NCBI GenBank assembly: GCA_045633565.1
Contig: JAZQYO010000024.1
Location: 1 to 64,000 of the forward strand
Direction: 5' to 3'
From: RGIG7450 sp045633565
GTDB taxonomy: Bacteria > Bacillota > Clostridia > RUG12999
Length of the DNA stretch: 64,000 nt
Within the stretch, counting starts at the first letter, position 1, and every line of letters begins with the position of its first letter. The translations under genes were made by a program, and so were the position numbers. The notes under the pieces are model-generated. The model had not been told where the DNA came from. It saw only the letters and a list, made by a program, of their open reading frames with translations, and ran no database searches. Below are positions 17,948-24,657 of this stretch, in pieces.

Positions 17948-18037
17948 ATGGATAAATATAAAGAAATGTATTATATTTTATTTAATGCTATCACCGAGGC
18001 AAATAAAATCTTACAGGAGGCTCAAAAGAAAGTCTAA
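17948..18037 (+). CDS. Micro-ORF of RNA module copy 1 (29 residues)
   Basis: A 29-codon ORF starting MDKYKEMYYILFNAITEA and ending in AQKKV. GGAG lies 7 nt before the ATG and a terminator follows 28 nt after the stop. It aligns with the 40-codon ORF at 22939 across its full length, with changes only at a handful of residues (K/Q, I/V, N/T, Q/E) and with many silent third-base differences, which supports translation. The peptide is predicted to be one amphipathic helix, with no signal peptide or membrane segment. Short Firmicute proteins of this look are common, but I know no function. It lies 70 nt after the RNA terminator, so it may be made by read-through or from a promoter I do not see. 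Confidence 0.75.
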   Translation: MDKYKEMYYILFNAITEANKILQEAQKKV

Positions 18038-18064
18038 GAAATTTATATTTCAAACAAATAACTA

Positions 18065-18090
18065 AAACCCGACCAATGGTCGGGTTTTTT
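18065..18090 (+). terminator. Terminator after micro-ORF 1
   Basis: AAACCCGACC, AAT loop, GGTCGGGTTT and further T: a 10-bp stem with a T tract. It can also serve the convergent gene ending at 18128. Confidence 0.9.
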
Positions 18091-18127
18091 CATTAATTTT
18101 TCATTTTGCATTCTACATTCTGCATTA

Positions 18128-18676
18128 TTATTTAACGCTTCCGTCAGCGTTAAATAAGGGCAGGGGTTCAAGCGCAATGATGTCGGGTCTGTCTATTGCA
18201 TCGCCTTCGGCAAGAATTGTCATTTTGCCGGCAGTAATTCCGCCAACCTCTTCCACCAGATATTCAATGGCACGAAGCGATTCGCCTGTGCTTATAACAT
18301 CGTCAACAATCAGCACTTTTTTGCCTTTCATTTTTGCAATTTCATCAGCACCAAGGCAAAGTGTCTGTTCCTTTTCGGTGGAAATGGATTTCACCTTGAC
18401 CGTCACTATATCTTTCATATAAAGCTTGAACGCTTTTCTTGCAACAACATACGGTTTTCCCGACTGGCGCGACATTTCATGAGCAAGCGGAATTCCCTTT
18501 GATTCTGCGGTAATAATAACATCAAAATCAGGTGCTTTTTGGAGCAATAGTCCGGCCGCTTTTTCAGTCAGTTCAACGTCGCCGAAAATAACAAAACCGG
18601 CTATGTATAAATCGTCAGTAACTCTGCAAATGGGCAAATCTCTTTCAAGACCTGCTATCTTCATTCTATGATACAT
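18128..18676 (-). CDS. Purine-type phosphoribosyltransferase (Apt/Xpt/PurR-like fold)
   Basis: A 182-residue type I phosphoribosyltransferase. The PRPP-binding loop VLIVDDVISTGES (about residues 130-142 of the protein) is intact, and the upstream DVIITAESKGIPLA and PYVVARKAFKLYM segments match the purine PRT and PurR C-terminal domains. It probably joins a purine base to PRPP for salvage. Which base is used (adenine, xanthine or other) cannot be decided. I chose the start at 18676 because AAAGGA lies 9 nt before it; the two upstream in-frame ATGs overlap that ribosome site. It has its own promoter and is convergent with the micro-ORF 1 unit. Confidence 0.85.
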   Translation of the reverse strand: MYHRMKIAGLERDLPICRVTDDLYIAGFVIFGDVELTEKAAGLLLQKAPDFDVIITAESKGIPLAHEMSRQSGKPYVVARKAFKLYMKDIVTVKVKSISTEKEQTLCLGADEIAKMKGKKVLIVDDVISTGESLRAIEYLVEEVGGITAGKMTILAEGDAIDRPDIIALEPLPLFNADGSVK

Positions 18677-18700
18677 TTTTATCATTCCTTTCATAGTTTC

Positions 18701-18729
18701 ATCTTATCATTTTAGTTCTCAAAAGTCAA
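18701..18729 (-). promoter_or_regulatory. Promoter of the phosphoribosyltransferase
   Basis: Read leftwards, TTGACT (18724-18729), a 17-nt spacer and TAAGAT (18701-18706), 25 bp upstream of the start codon. No purine riboswitch fits this short leader. Confidence 0.65.
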
Positions 18730-18808
18730 CATAAATCCGTCATATTTGTGACATAATAAAAAGTAATTTTACTTTTTTTGTTCACAGTAACGAAATTACT
18801 ATATAATA

Positions 18809-18863
18809 TTGACTTATAGGAAAAAAAGTAGTATAATTTACTATGTACGGGCATGTCCGTACA
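18809..18863 (+). promoter_or_regulatory. nifJ promoter with palindrome near the transcript start
   Basis: TTGACT (18809-18814), a 17-nt spacer and TATAAT (18832-18837). Directly after the -10 lies TGTACGG-GCATGT-CCGTACA (18844-18863), a 7-bp inverted repeat overlapping the expected +1. This placement would suit a repressor site, or a hairpin at the 5' end of the mRNA. It does not match the Rex consensus. AGGAGG follows directly before the gene. Confidence 0.6.
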
Positions 18864-18911
18864 CTAGTATTGTTTTTATTTTATTTTATATTACTTTAGG
18901 AGGTTGAATTT

Positions 18912-21900
18912 ATGCCAAATTCAAAGAAGCTCACAGTTGACGGCAATACCGCGACAGCCCATGTTGCCTATGCCTTCAGCGACGCCGCAGCTATCTTCCC
19001 TATCACTCCTTCTTCCAACATGGCTGAAGTTTGTGATGAGTGGGCAGCTTACGGCAGAAAAAACATTTTCGGCCAGACAATGAAGATTGTAGAAATGCAG
19101 TCTGAAGCAGGTGCAGCAGGTGCCGTTCACGGCTCTCTTGCAGCAGGTGCTCTCACAACAACATTCACAGCATCTCAGGGTCTTCTCCTGATGATTCCTA
19201 ACATGTACAAAATTGCCGGCGAACTTATGCCTGCTGTTTTCCATGTAAGTGCTCGTTGCGTATCCGCACACGCTCTTTCAATTTTCGGTGACCATTCCGA
19301 CGTAATGGCTTGCCGTCAGACAGGTTTTGCAATGATTGCATCCGCATCCGTTCAGGAAGCTATGGATATTGCTACAGTTGCTCACCTTTCCACACTTAAA
19401 TCAAAGGTTCCGTTCCTTCACTTCTTTGACGGTTTCAGAACTTCTCACGAAATCCAGAAAATCGACGCTATCCCTTACGACACATTAGCTACAATGGTTG
19501 ACCCTGCGGATATCGAAGATTTCAGACGCCGTGCTATGAACCCTGAACATCCTGACCAGAGAGGTACAGCACAGAACCCTGACATCTACTTCCAGAACAG
19601 AGAAGCTTGTAACAAATACTATGACGCTGTTCCCGGCATCGTAGAAACTATGATGAAGAAGGTTGAAGCTGCTACAGGCAGAAAATACAACCTCTTCGAC
19701 TATGTTGGTGCTCCCGATGCTGAAAGAGTTATCATTGCTATGGGTTCCGGTGTTGAAGCTATTGAAGAAACAGTTGACTATCTCGTAGCTAAAGGCGAAA
19801 AAGTTGGTCTTATCAAAGTAAGACTTTACAGACCTTTCTCTGCTGAACACTTTGTTAAAGCTATTCCTGCAACAGCTAAGAAAATCGCTGTTTTAGACAG
19901 AACAAAAGAACCCGGTTCATTCGGTGAACCTTTATATGTTGACGTTGCAACAGTTCTTAACGATAAAGGTATGAAAGACATCACAGTTGTTGGTGGCAGA
20001 TACGGTCTTGCTTCCAAAGAATTCACACCTTCTATGGTTAACGCTATCTACGAAAACCTTAAACTTGACGCTCCGAAAAACCACTTCACAGTTGGTATTA
20101 ACTATGTCGTTACAGGTCTTTCACTCGAAGTTAAAGAAGAAATCGATACAACTCCTGCAGGTGTTACACGTTGTAAATTCTACGGTCTTGGTTCTGACGG
20201 TACTGTTGGTGCTAACAAAAACTCCATCAAAATCATTGGTAACCACACAGACATGTACGCTCAGGGTTACTTCTCTTATGACTCTAAAAAATCCGGTGGT
20301 ATTACAGTATCTCACTTAAGATTCGGTAAAACACCTATCAAAGCTCCTTATCTTCTGACAGTTTCTGACTTCATCGCTTGTCATAACTCTTCTTATGTTA
20401 CAAGATATGATGTTCTCGCAGGCATCAAAGAAGGCGGTACATTCCTCCTTAACTCTCCCTGGAACACTGTTGAAGAACTTGAAGCTAACCTCCCTGCTGA
20501 AATGAAACAGACAATCGCTAAAAAGAATGTTAAATTCTACAATATTGATGCTATCAAACTCGGCATGGAACTCGGTCTTGGTTCAAGAATCAACATGATT
20601 ATGATGGCAGCTTTCTTCAAACTTGCTAACATCATCCCCATGGACGATGCAGTTAAATACATGAAAGAAGCTATCGTTAAATCCTACGGCAAAAAAGGTG
20701 AAAAAGTTGTTAACATGAACAACGCTGCAGTTGACGCAGGTAACGAAAGACTCGTTGAAATTAACTACCCTGCATCCTGGGCTACAGCAACAGAAGGTGC
20801 TCTTCCCGCTGAAGTTCCTGCAACAGATTACTTCAACAGCTTTGTTAAACCTATCCTTGCTCAGAAGGGTGACAATCTCCCTGTAAGTGCATTTGATGCA
20901 GACGGCATTGTTCCTGCAGGTACAACTCAGTTTGAAAAACGTGGTATTGCAGTACTCGTTCCTCAGTGGGATATTGACAACTGTATCCAGTGTAACCAGT
21001 GTGCTTATGTTTGTCCGCACGCTTGTATCAGACCTTACCTTGCAACTGAAGAAAACCTCAAAAATGCTCCCGCAAGCTTTGAAACAAAGAAAGCTATCGG
21101 TAAAGCTTATGACGGTCACCTCTACAGAATGCAGGTAAGCCCCATGGATTGTACAGGTTGTGGCAACTGTGCTGACATCTGTCCTGCTCCTAAGGGTAAA
21201 GCACTCGTTATGAAACCGCTTGTTGAAGTTGCTGCTAAAGACAACGCTAACTGGGATTTCGCTCAGACACTTCCCACTCCTGAAGTATCGTTCAGCAAAG
21301 CAACAGTTAAAGACAGCCAGTTCATTCATCCTCTCTTTGAGTTCTCCGGCGCTTGCGCAGGCTGTGGTGAAACACCTTATGTAAAACTCGTTTCCCAGCT
21401 CTTTGGTGACAGAATGATGGTTGCTAACGCAACAGGTTGTTCTTCAATCTACGGCGGTAGTGCTCCTACTAACCCCTACACAGTAAATAAAGACGGTCAC
21501 GGTCCTGCATGGGCTAACTCCCTCTTTGAAGATAACGCTGAGTTCGGTCTCGGCTTCCAGATTGCTCTCCTCCAGAGAAGAGCTAAACTTGAACAGCTCA
21601 TCGCTAAATTCCTCGAAGCTCCTTGCTGTGACGAAATGGCTGATGCGTTCAAAAAATGGCTTGAGGTTAAAGATGAAGGCGATGCTTCCAAAGAAGCAGG
21701 CAACGTGCTTAAAGCTAAACTCCCTGTTGCAATCGAAAAAGCTTCCGGCGATATGAAAGCTCTGCTCGAAGAAATCTATTCTTATGCAGAACTCTTCACC
21801 AAAAAATCCGTTTGGATCTTCGGTGGTGACGGTTGGGCATACGACATTGGTTACGGCGGTCTTGACCACGTAATCGCAAGCGGTGAAGACGTAAACATCC

Positions 21901-22448
21901 TCGTAATGGATACAGAAGTTTACTCCAACACAGGCGGTCAGTCCTCTAAAGCTACTCCTACTGCTGCAATCGCAAAATTTGCTGCTGCAGGTAAGAGAGT
22001 TAAGAAGAAAGACCTCGGTCTTATCGCTATGTCTTACGGTTATGTATACGTTGCAAGCGTATGTATGGGTGCTGACCACAACCAGCTCCTCAAAGCTATG
22101 AGAGAAGCTGAAAGCTATCACGGTCCGTCACTTATCATTGCTTACGCTCCTTGTATCAACCACGGTATTGCTAAAGGCATGGGCAAATCCCAGGCAGAAG
22201 CAAAAGCCGCTGTTGAATCAGGTTACTGGCAGCTTTACAGATACAATCCGAGCCTCGCTGAAGAAGGCAAAAATCCCTTCACTCTCGATTCCAAAGCTCC
22301 CACAGGCGAAGTTAAGGAATTCCTTAAAGGTGAAGCAAGATATGCTGCACTTCTCAAACAGTTCCCGGATGTTGCTGAAGGTCTCTTCGACAAAGCTTCC
22401 GAAGAAGCTCTTGCAAGATACGAACAGTACAAAGGTATGGCTGAATAA
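18912..22448 (+). CDS. nifJ: Pyruvate:ferredoxin (flavodoxin) oxidoreductase, single chain
   Basis: A 1178-residue homodimeric PFOR, the normal full length, that converts pyruvate and CoA to acetyl-CoA, CO2 and reduced ferredoxin. Domains I/II carry the thiamine- and pyruvate-binding regions (FPITPSSNMAEVCDEW, QSEAGAAGAVHG). A CoA-binding domain lies mid-protein. Two 4Fe-4S motifs are present (CIQCNQCAYVCPHACIRPY and CTGCGNCADICP), and a third cluster is coordinated by CAGCGETPYV plus a later Cys. The ThDP site reads GGDGWAYDIGYGGLDH with NTGGQSSKATP. Codon use is strongly biased (GCT, GTT, AAC, AAA), unlike neighbouring genes, which points to high expression. A strong ribosome site, own promoter and own terminator make it a single-gene unit. 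Confidence 0.98.
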   Translation: MPNSKKLTVDGNTATAHVAYAFSDAAAIFPITPSSNMAEVCDEWAAYGRKNIFGQTMKIVEMQSEAGAAGAVHGSLAAGALTTTFTASQGLLLMIPNMYKIAGELMPAVFHVSARCVSAHALSIFGDHSDVMACRQTGFAMIASASVQEAMDIATVAHLSTLKSKVPFLHFFDGFRTSHEIQKIDAIPYDTLATMVDPADIEDFRRRAMNPEHPDQRGTAQNPDIYFQNREACNKYYDAVPGIVETMMKKVEAATGRKYNLFDYVGAPDAERVIIAMGSGVEAIEETVDYLVAKGEKVGLIKVRLYRPFSAEHFVKAIPATAKKIAVLDRTKEPGSFGEPLYVDVATVLNDKGMKDITVVGGRYGLASKEFTPSMVNAIYENLKLDAPKNHFTVGINYVVTGLSLEVKEEIDTTPAGVTRCKFYGLGSDGTVGANKNSIKIIGNHTDMYAQGYFSYDSKKSGGITVSHLRFGKTPIKAPYLLTVSDFIACHNSSYVTRYDVLAGIKEGGTFLLNSPWNTVEELEANLPAEMKQTIAKKNVKFYNIDAIKLGMELGLGSRINMIMMAAFFKLANIIPMDDAVKYMKEAIVKSYGKKGEKVVNMNNAAVDAGNERLVEINYPASWATATEGALPAEVPATDYFNSFVKPILAQKGDNLPVSAFDADGIVPAGTTQFEKRGIAVLVPQWDIDNCIQCNQCAYVCPHACIRPYLATEENLKNAPASFETKKAIGKAYDGHLYRMQVSPMDCTGCGNCADICPAPKGKALVMKPLVEVAAKDNANWDFAQTLPTPEVSFSKATVKDSQFIHPLFEFSGACAGCGETPYVKLVSQLFGDRMMVANATGCSSIYGGSAPTNPYTVNKDGHGPAWANSLFEDNAEFGLGFQIALLQRRAKLEQLIAKFLEAPCCDEMADAFKKWLEVKDEGDASKEAGNVLKAKLPVAIEKASGDMKALLEEIYSYAELFTKKSVWIFGGDGWAYDIGYGGLDHVIASGEDVNILVMDTEVYSNTGGQSSKATPTAAIAKFAAAGKRVKKKDLGLIAMSYGYVYVASVCMGADHNQLLKAMREAESYHGPSLIIAYAPCINHGIAKGMGKSQAEAKAAVESGYWQLYRYNPSLAEEGKNPFTLDSKAPTGEVKEFLKGEARYAALLKQFPDVAEGLFDKASEEALARYEQYKGMAE

Positions 22449-22461
22449 TTAAACCATATAC

Positions 22462-22492
22462 AAAAACCACGGTGATTTTCACCGTGGTTTTT
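22462..22492 (+). terminator. nifJ terminator
   Basis: AAAACCACGGTG, ATTTT loop, CACCGTGGTTTTTT: a 12-bp stem with a T run, 14 nt after the stop codon. Confidence 0.93.
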
Positions 22493-22507
22493 TATTTGTG
22501 AAACAGT

Positions 22508-22560
22508 CAAGGTTCCGGAGCACCGGCCGTAATCTTTGATTGCGATAGCGGGTCGGGTTC
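22508..22560 (-). repeat. Dispersed 53-bp repeat, copy A
   Basis: The reverse complement of this segment matches 37100-37151 in three blocks: GAACCCGACCC, a central CGCAATCAAAGATT and CCGGAACCTTG, with diverged spacers. The two copies are in opposite orientation 14.6 kb apart, each just downstream of a highly expressed gene (nifJ and pckG). No ORF fits. Confidence 0.75.
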
Positions 22561-22574
22561 TAATTTTATTAATC

Positions 22575-22620
22575 TGTAGGGGCGCCCGAACCGGGACGAT
22601 GAAGGCATCGTCCCCTACAA
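22575..22620. repeat. GTAGGGG-type intergenic hairpin repeat
   Basis: TGTAGGGGCG at one end and CGTCCCCTACA at the other pair to a hairpin, with an inner GACGATG...CATCGTC stem. Elements that begin with TGTAGGGGC are common between genes of gut Clostridia. A degenerate relative lies at 60250. Confidence 0.6.
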
Positions 22621-22654
22621 TAATTCTGCATCAATTTCTGTGCGTCCGTTTCAG

Positions 22655-22709
22655 TGTCGTAATTTGTCGACAAAAAATTGTTGCAAAATGTAAATTTTGG
22701 TGTTATAAT
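22655..22709 (+). promoter_or_regulatory. Conserved promoter block of RNA module copy 2
   Basis: -35 TTGCAA (22681-22686), 17-nt spacer, -10 TATAAT (22704-22709). Identical to copy 1 over 39 of 40 bp upstream, including tandem TGTCG and TTTGTCGAC boxes; the spacer downstream of that block has diverged. Conservation that stops within the promoter spacer suggests selection on the upstream boxes rather than a fresh duplication. Confidence 0.7.
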
Positions 22710-22715
22710 AATCTT

Positions 22716-22868
22716 GCTAAACAAATTACATATTTCTTTTAGGCATGTGTTTTGCTTATGGCAAAAACGCAAGCTCTATTTACATGCCTTGAAGAAAGTG
22801 TCTGTAATTTGTTTAGCGACTTGGAGCTATGCGTTTTTCGTGCGTAGCCTTGCGCTACGCATTTTTTT
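22716..22868 (+). ncRNA. Unclassified structured RNA, copy 2 (about 150 nt)
   Basis: The predicted start coincides with the 5' strand of a perfect 15-bp closing helix (22716-22730 with 22803-22817) whose sequence differs from copy 1 but is again fully paired. Inside are AGGCATGT/ACATGCCT (22741-22748 with 22781-22788) and a GTTTTGC/GCAAAAAC hairpin. The internal ACGCA-A-GCTCT (22767-22777) pairs with the 3' tail GGAGC-TA-TGCGT (22823-22834), the same long-range helix as in copy 1, with a U-G to C-G change that preserves pairing. A terminator hairpin (TGCGTAGC/GCTACGCA, 22841-22861) with seven T ends it. The interior is about 57 nt shorter than in copy 1. Confidence 0.75.
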
Positions 22869-22938
22869 ATTACCTGATGTGCACTATAAGGTTTAAAGGC
22901 GTAGATGCTCTAAAAATAATATTAAAGGAGTAAAACTT

Positions 22939-23061
22939 ATGGACAAATATCAGGAAATGTATTATGTTTTATTTAATGCAATAACAGAGGCAACCAAAAT
23001 ACTGGAAGAAGCACAGAAAAAAGCGGAAGAAATATACATATCGACAAATGAGGAAAACTAA
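22939..23061 (+). CDS. Micro-ORF of RNA module copy 2 (40 residues)
   Basis: A 40-codon ORF beginning MDKYQEMYYVLFNAITEA, with AAAGGAG 8 nt before the ATG. It matches the 29-residue peptide at 17948 from end to end and then extends with a charged tail (AEEIYISTNEEN). The pattern is of a soluble amphipathic helix. It is followed by a hairpin terminator shared with the convergent DUF6472 gene. Its recurrence downstream of the same RNA type argues that RNA and peptide gene form one module. Function unknown. Confidence 0.78.
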   Translation: MDKYQEMYYVLFNAITEATKILEEAQKKAEEIYISTNEEN

Positions 23062-23067
23062 AAAATC

Positions 23068-23091
23068 AAGGTGGCTGATGTTAGCCACCTT
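23068..23091 (+). terminator. Bidirectional terminator between micro-ORF 2 and DUF6472 gene
   Basis: AAGGTGGCT, GATGTT loop, AGCCACCTT, followed by TAATTTTGTTTT. The right arm overlaps the stop codon of the convergent leftward gene. Confidence 0.82.
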
Positions 23092-23266
23092 AATTTTGTT
23101 TTCTTACTAAATCGTATTCGTCACCATTCTGCCAGTATGAACAGTCAAAGGAGTTGCCGCTCATAAACCGCATCATTTCATCTTCGTCGAGGTTGACATT
23201 ACATATGTAGCAATCCCACTCCTCGTCATATTCATAATGTGCACAGGTTTCACAGTTTTTTGCCAT
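23090..23266 (-). CDS. DUF6472 family small cysteine protein
   Basis: A 58-residue protein with spaced cysteines (C5, C8, C19, C22, C42) and a highly acidic middle. The CETCAHYEYDEEWDCYICNVNLDEDEM pattern, cited here only in part as CETC, CYIC and NLDEDEMMRFM, is the DUF6472 signature as I remember it. The two CxxC pairs could bind zinc. The gene lies 8 nt after yraN, on the same strand, the usual place for this family in Clostridia. The start has GGTGATTTT upstream, a weak ribosome site. Function unknown. Confidence 0.82.
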   Translation of the reverse strand: MAKNCETCAHYEYDEEWDCYICNVNLDEDEMMRFMSGNSFDCSYWQNGDEYDLVRKQN

Positions 23267-23274
23267 AAAATCAC

Positions 23275-23640
23275 CTAAAACGCATTCTTTATATGTCTTA
23301 TCTCTGGTTTCTTCTCCCCCAAGACTTCCACTACATCGAATCTTGCGTTGCCTTTATATTTATTTCTCATAATATAAAGCTGTGCGGTTTTGCGAAGTCT
23401 TTCACGTTTGGTGGCTGTAACAAACTCTTCCGGCCTGCCAAAGTGGGCAGATTTTCGTTGTTTCACCTCGGTAAAAACAAGCACGTCTTTGTCATAGCTT
23501 ATTATATCAATCTCGCCGCATTTCTCGTGATAGTTTCTGTCCACTATTTTATGACCATGCCACCGCAGATATCGGGCAGCTTGTCTTTCGCCCCGGTTGA
23601 GACCTTTTTTCCCAAATATAAGTTTTAAAAAATTATTCAT
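23275..23640 (-). CDS. yraN: YraN family (UPF0102) endonuclease-fold protein
   Basis: A 121-residue protein with a restriction-endonuclease-like fold. The GERQAARYLRWHGHKIVDRNY opening (cited as GERQAARYL) and the CGEIDIISYD and FTEVKQRKS catalytic-type motif (E-D-ExK) are intact. It is thought to act in DNA processing, but no substrate is established. I chose the ATG at 23640, which overlaps the stop of the upstream membrane-protein gene (ATGAATAA), rather than the TTG four codons earlier. It sits between that gene and the DUF6472 gene in a three-gene leftward operon. Confidence 0.92.
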   Translation of the reverse strand: MNNFLKLIFGKKGLNRGERQAARYLRWHGHKIVDRNYHEKCGEIDIISYDKDVLVFTEVKQRKSAHFGRPEEFVTATKRERLRKTAQLYIMRNKYKGNARFDVVEVLGEKKPEIRHIKNAF

Positions 23641-23848
23641 TATACTGCTCAATCATATCGCTGTATTTTGCCTGATAACCGCCACTTGAAATATCCACAT
23701 AGTAAGACACAATCAAAACAAGCAGTGATACAACACCGCAGATTATCCAAAGTTTTGTATTAATTCGACGGTTGAAGATTGAAGCTATCAGCATAATAAC
23801 GCAAAAAACAAAAAACAAAAACGCCAGTGTTCCAAGTGCTTTGAACAT
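23633..23848 (-). CDS. Small membrane protein with two transmembrane segments
   Basis: A 71-residue protein with hydrophobic segments at about 5-25 and 32-51, separated by a short basic loop (NRRINTK), and an outward- or inward-facing polar tail. I do not recognise a family. AAAAGGAGG lies 8 nt upstream, an excellent ribosome site, and a consensus promoter precedes it, so it is very likely expressed as the first gene of the yraN operon. Its stop overlaps the yraN start. Confidence 0.8.
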   Translation of the reverse strand: MFKALGTLAFLFFVFCVIMLIASIFNRRINTKLWIICGVVSLLVLIVSYYVDISSGGYQAKYSDMIEQYNE

Positions 23849-23873
23849 CTTTTACGCCTCCTTTTATAGAATT

Positions 23874-23902
23874 ATTATACTATTTTGGTTTTCTGATGTC
23901 AA
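23874..23902 (-). promoter_or_regulatory. Promoter of the small membrane protein-yraN operon
   Basis: Read leftwards, TTGACA (23897-23902), 17-nt spacer, TATAAT (23874-23879): a perfect consensus promoter 25 bp before the start codon. Confidence 0.85.
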
Positions 23903-23927
23903 TAGACTACTTTTTTGGTAAAAAGTA

Positions 23928-23956
23928 TTGATTTTTCTGCCATTTTATTATACAAT
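23928..23956 (+). promoter_or_regulatory. eda-kdgK promoter
   Basis: TTGATT (23928-23933), 17-nt spacer, TACAAT (23951-23956), 38 bp before the eda start and divergent from the promoter at 23874-23902. No obvious operator palindrome is seen. Confidence 0.6.
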
Positions 23957-23993
23957 ATATGGTGTAAAAATTTTTCCTTCAGGAGTGATATAT

Positions 23994-24638
23994 ATGGATA
24001 AAGAAAAAGTAATTACCAGAATCACTGACGTCGGCGTTGTAGCCGTTGTCCGTGCAGAAAACAGCGAAAAAGCAATGAGAATTGTTGACGCTTGTATTGA
24101 AGGCGGAATTCCTGCAATTGAACTTACCTTCACAGTTCCCAAAGCACATAAGGTTATTGAGGACCTGGCAGCAAAATACTCCAGCGACGAAATTATCCTT
24201 GGTGCAGGAACAGTTATGGACAGCGAAACAGCAAGAATTGCTATGCTTTCGGGTGCCGAATATATCGTAAGTCCTTATTTTGACCTCGAAACAGTTAAAA
24301 CCTGTAACAGATATCGTGTTCCCTGCATGCCCGGTGCTATGACAATCAAAGAAGTGGTTGCAGCTATGGAAGCAGGTGCGGATATTGTTAAAATTTTCCC
24401 CGGCGACCTTTTCGGTCCCAAAATCATCAAGGACATCAAAGGTCCTATTCCCTACGCTAAAATGATGCCAACAGGCGGTGTTGACGTTGACAACGTTGAC
24501 CAGTGGATTAAAGCAGGTGCAGTAGCCGTAGGTGCGGGCAGTTCTTTAACAGCAGGTGCTAAAACCGGTGACTATAAAGCAGTTGCAGAAACAGCTAAAA
24601 AATTCGTTGAAGCGGTTAAAGCAGCAAGAGGCAAGTAA
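23994..24638 (+). CDS. eda: KDPG/KHG aldolase
   Basis: A 214-residue class I aldolase that splits 2-dehydro-3-deoxy-6-phosphogluconate to pyruvate and glyceraldehyde-3-phosphate, and often also 4-hydroxy-2-oxoglutarate. Typical motifs are VVRAENSEKA, GGIPAIELTFTVP, LGAGTVMD and YIVSPYFD, followed by CMPGAMTIKE. The Schiff-base Lys is expected in VKIFPGD. The start at 23994 has CAGGAG 8 nt upstream; the longer in-frame version would begin inside the promoter. It is followed 19 nt later by kdgK, so the pair completes the last two steps of uronate or pectin breakdown. The upstream steps are not in the window. Confidence 0.95.
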   Translation: MDKEKVITRITDVGVVAVVRAENSEKAMRIVDACIEGGIPAIELTFTVPKAHKVIEDLAAKYSSDEIILGAGTVMDSETARIAMLSGAEYIVSPYFDLETVKTCNRYRVPCMPGAMTIKEVVAAMEAGADIVKIFPGDLFGPKIIKDIKGPIPYAKMMPTGGVDVDNVDQWIKAGAVAVGAGSSLTAGAKTGDYKAVAETAKKFVEAVKAARGK

Positions 24639-24657
24639 TAGAAAGGAAATAATTATT

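Noticed and set aside
20583..22121. Long antisense reading frames within nifJ (248 and 225 codons)
   Set aside because: They lie opposite an intact, conserved gene with strong codon bias that removes stops in that frame. Their Cys/Ser/Val/Phe-rich translations match no protein type, and no ribosome sites are seen.
22716..22868. Small SRP RNA
   Set aside because: Length is close, but the conserved SRP Alu/domain IV loop sequences (GGAA tetraloop with the AGCA/AGG motif) are not present.
22536..22896. Reading frames of 67-72 codons across repeats and the second RNA
   Set aside because: They run over the GTAGGGG repeat, promoter and structured RNA, with no ribosome site and no conservation in copy 1.
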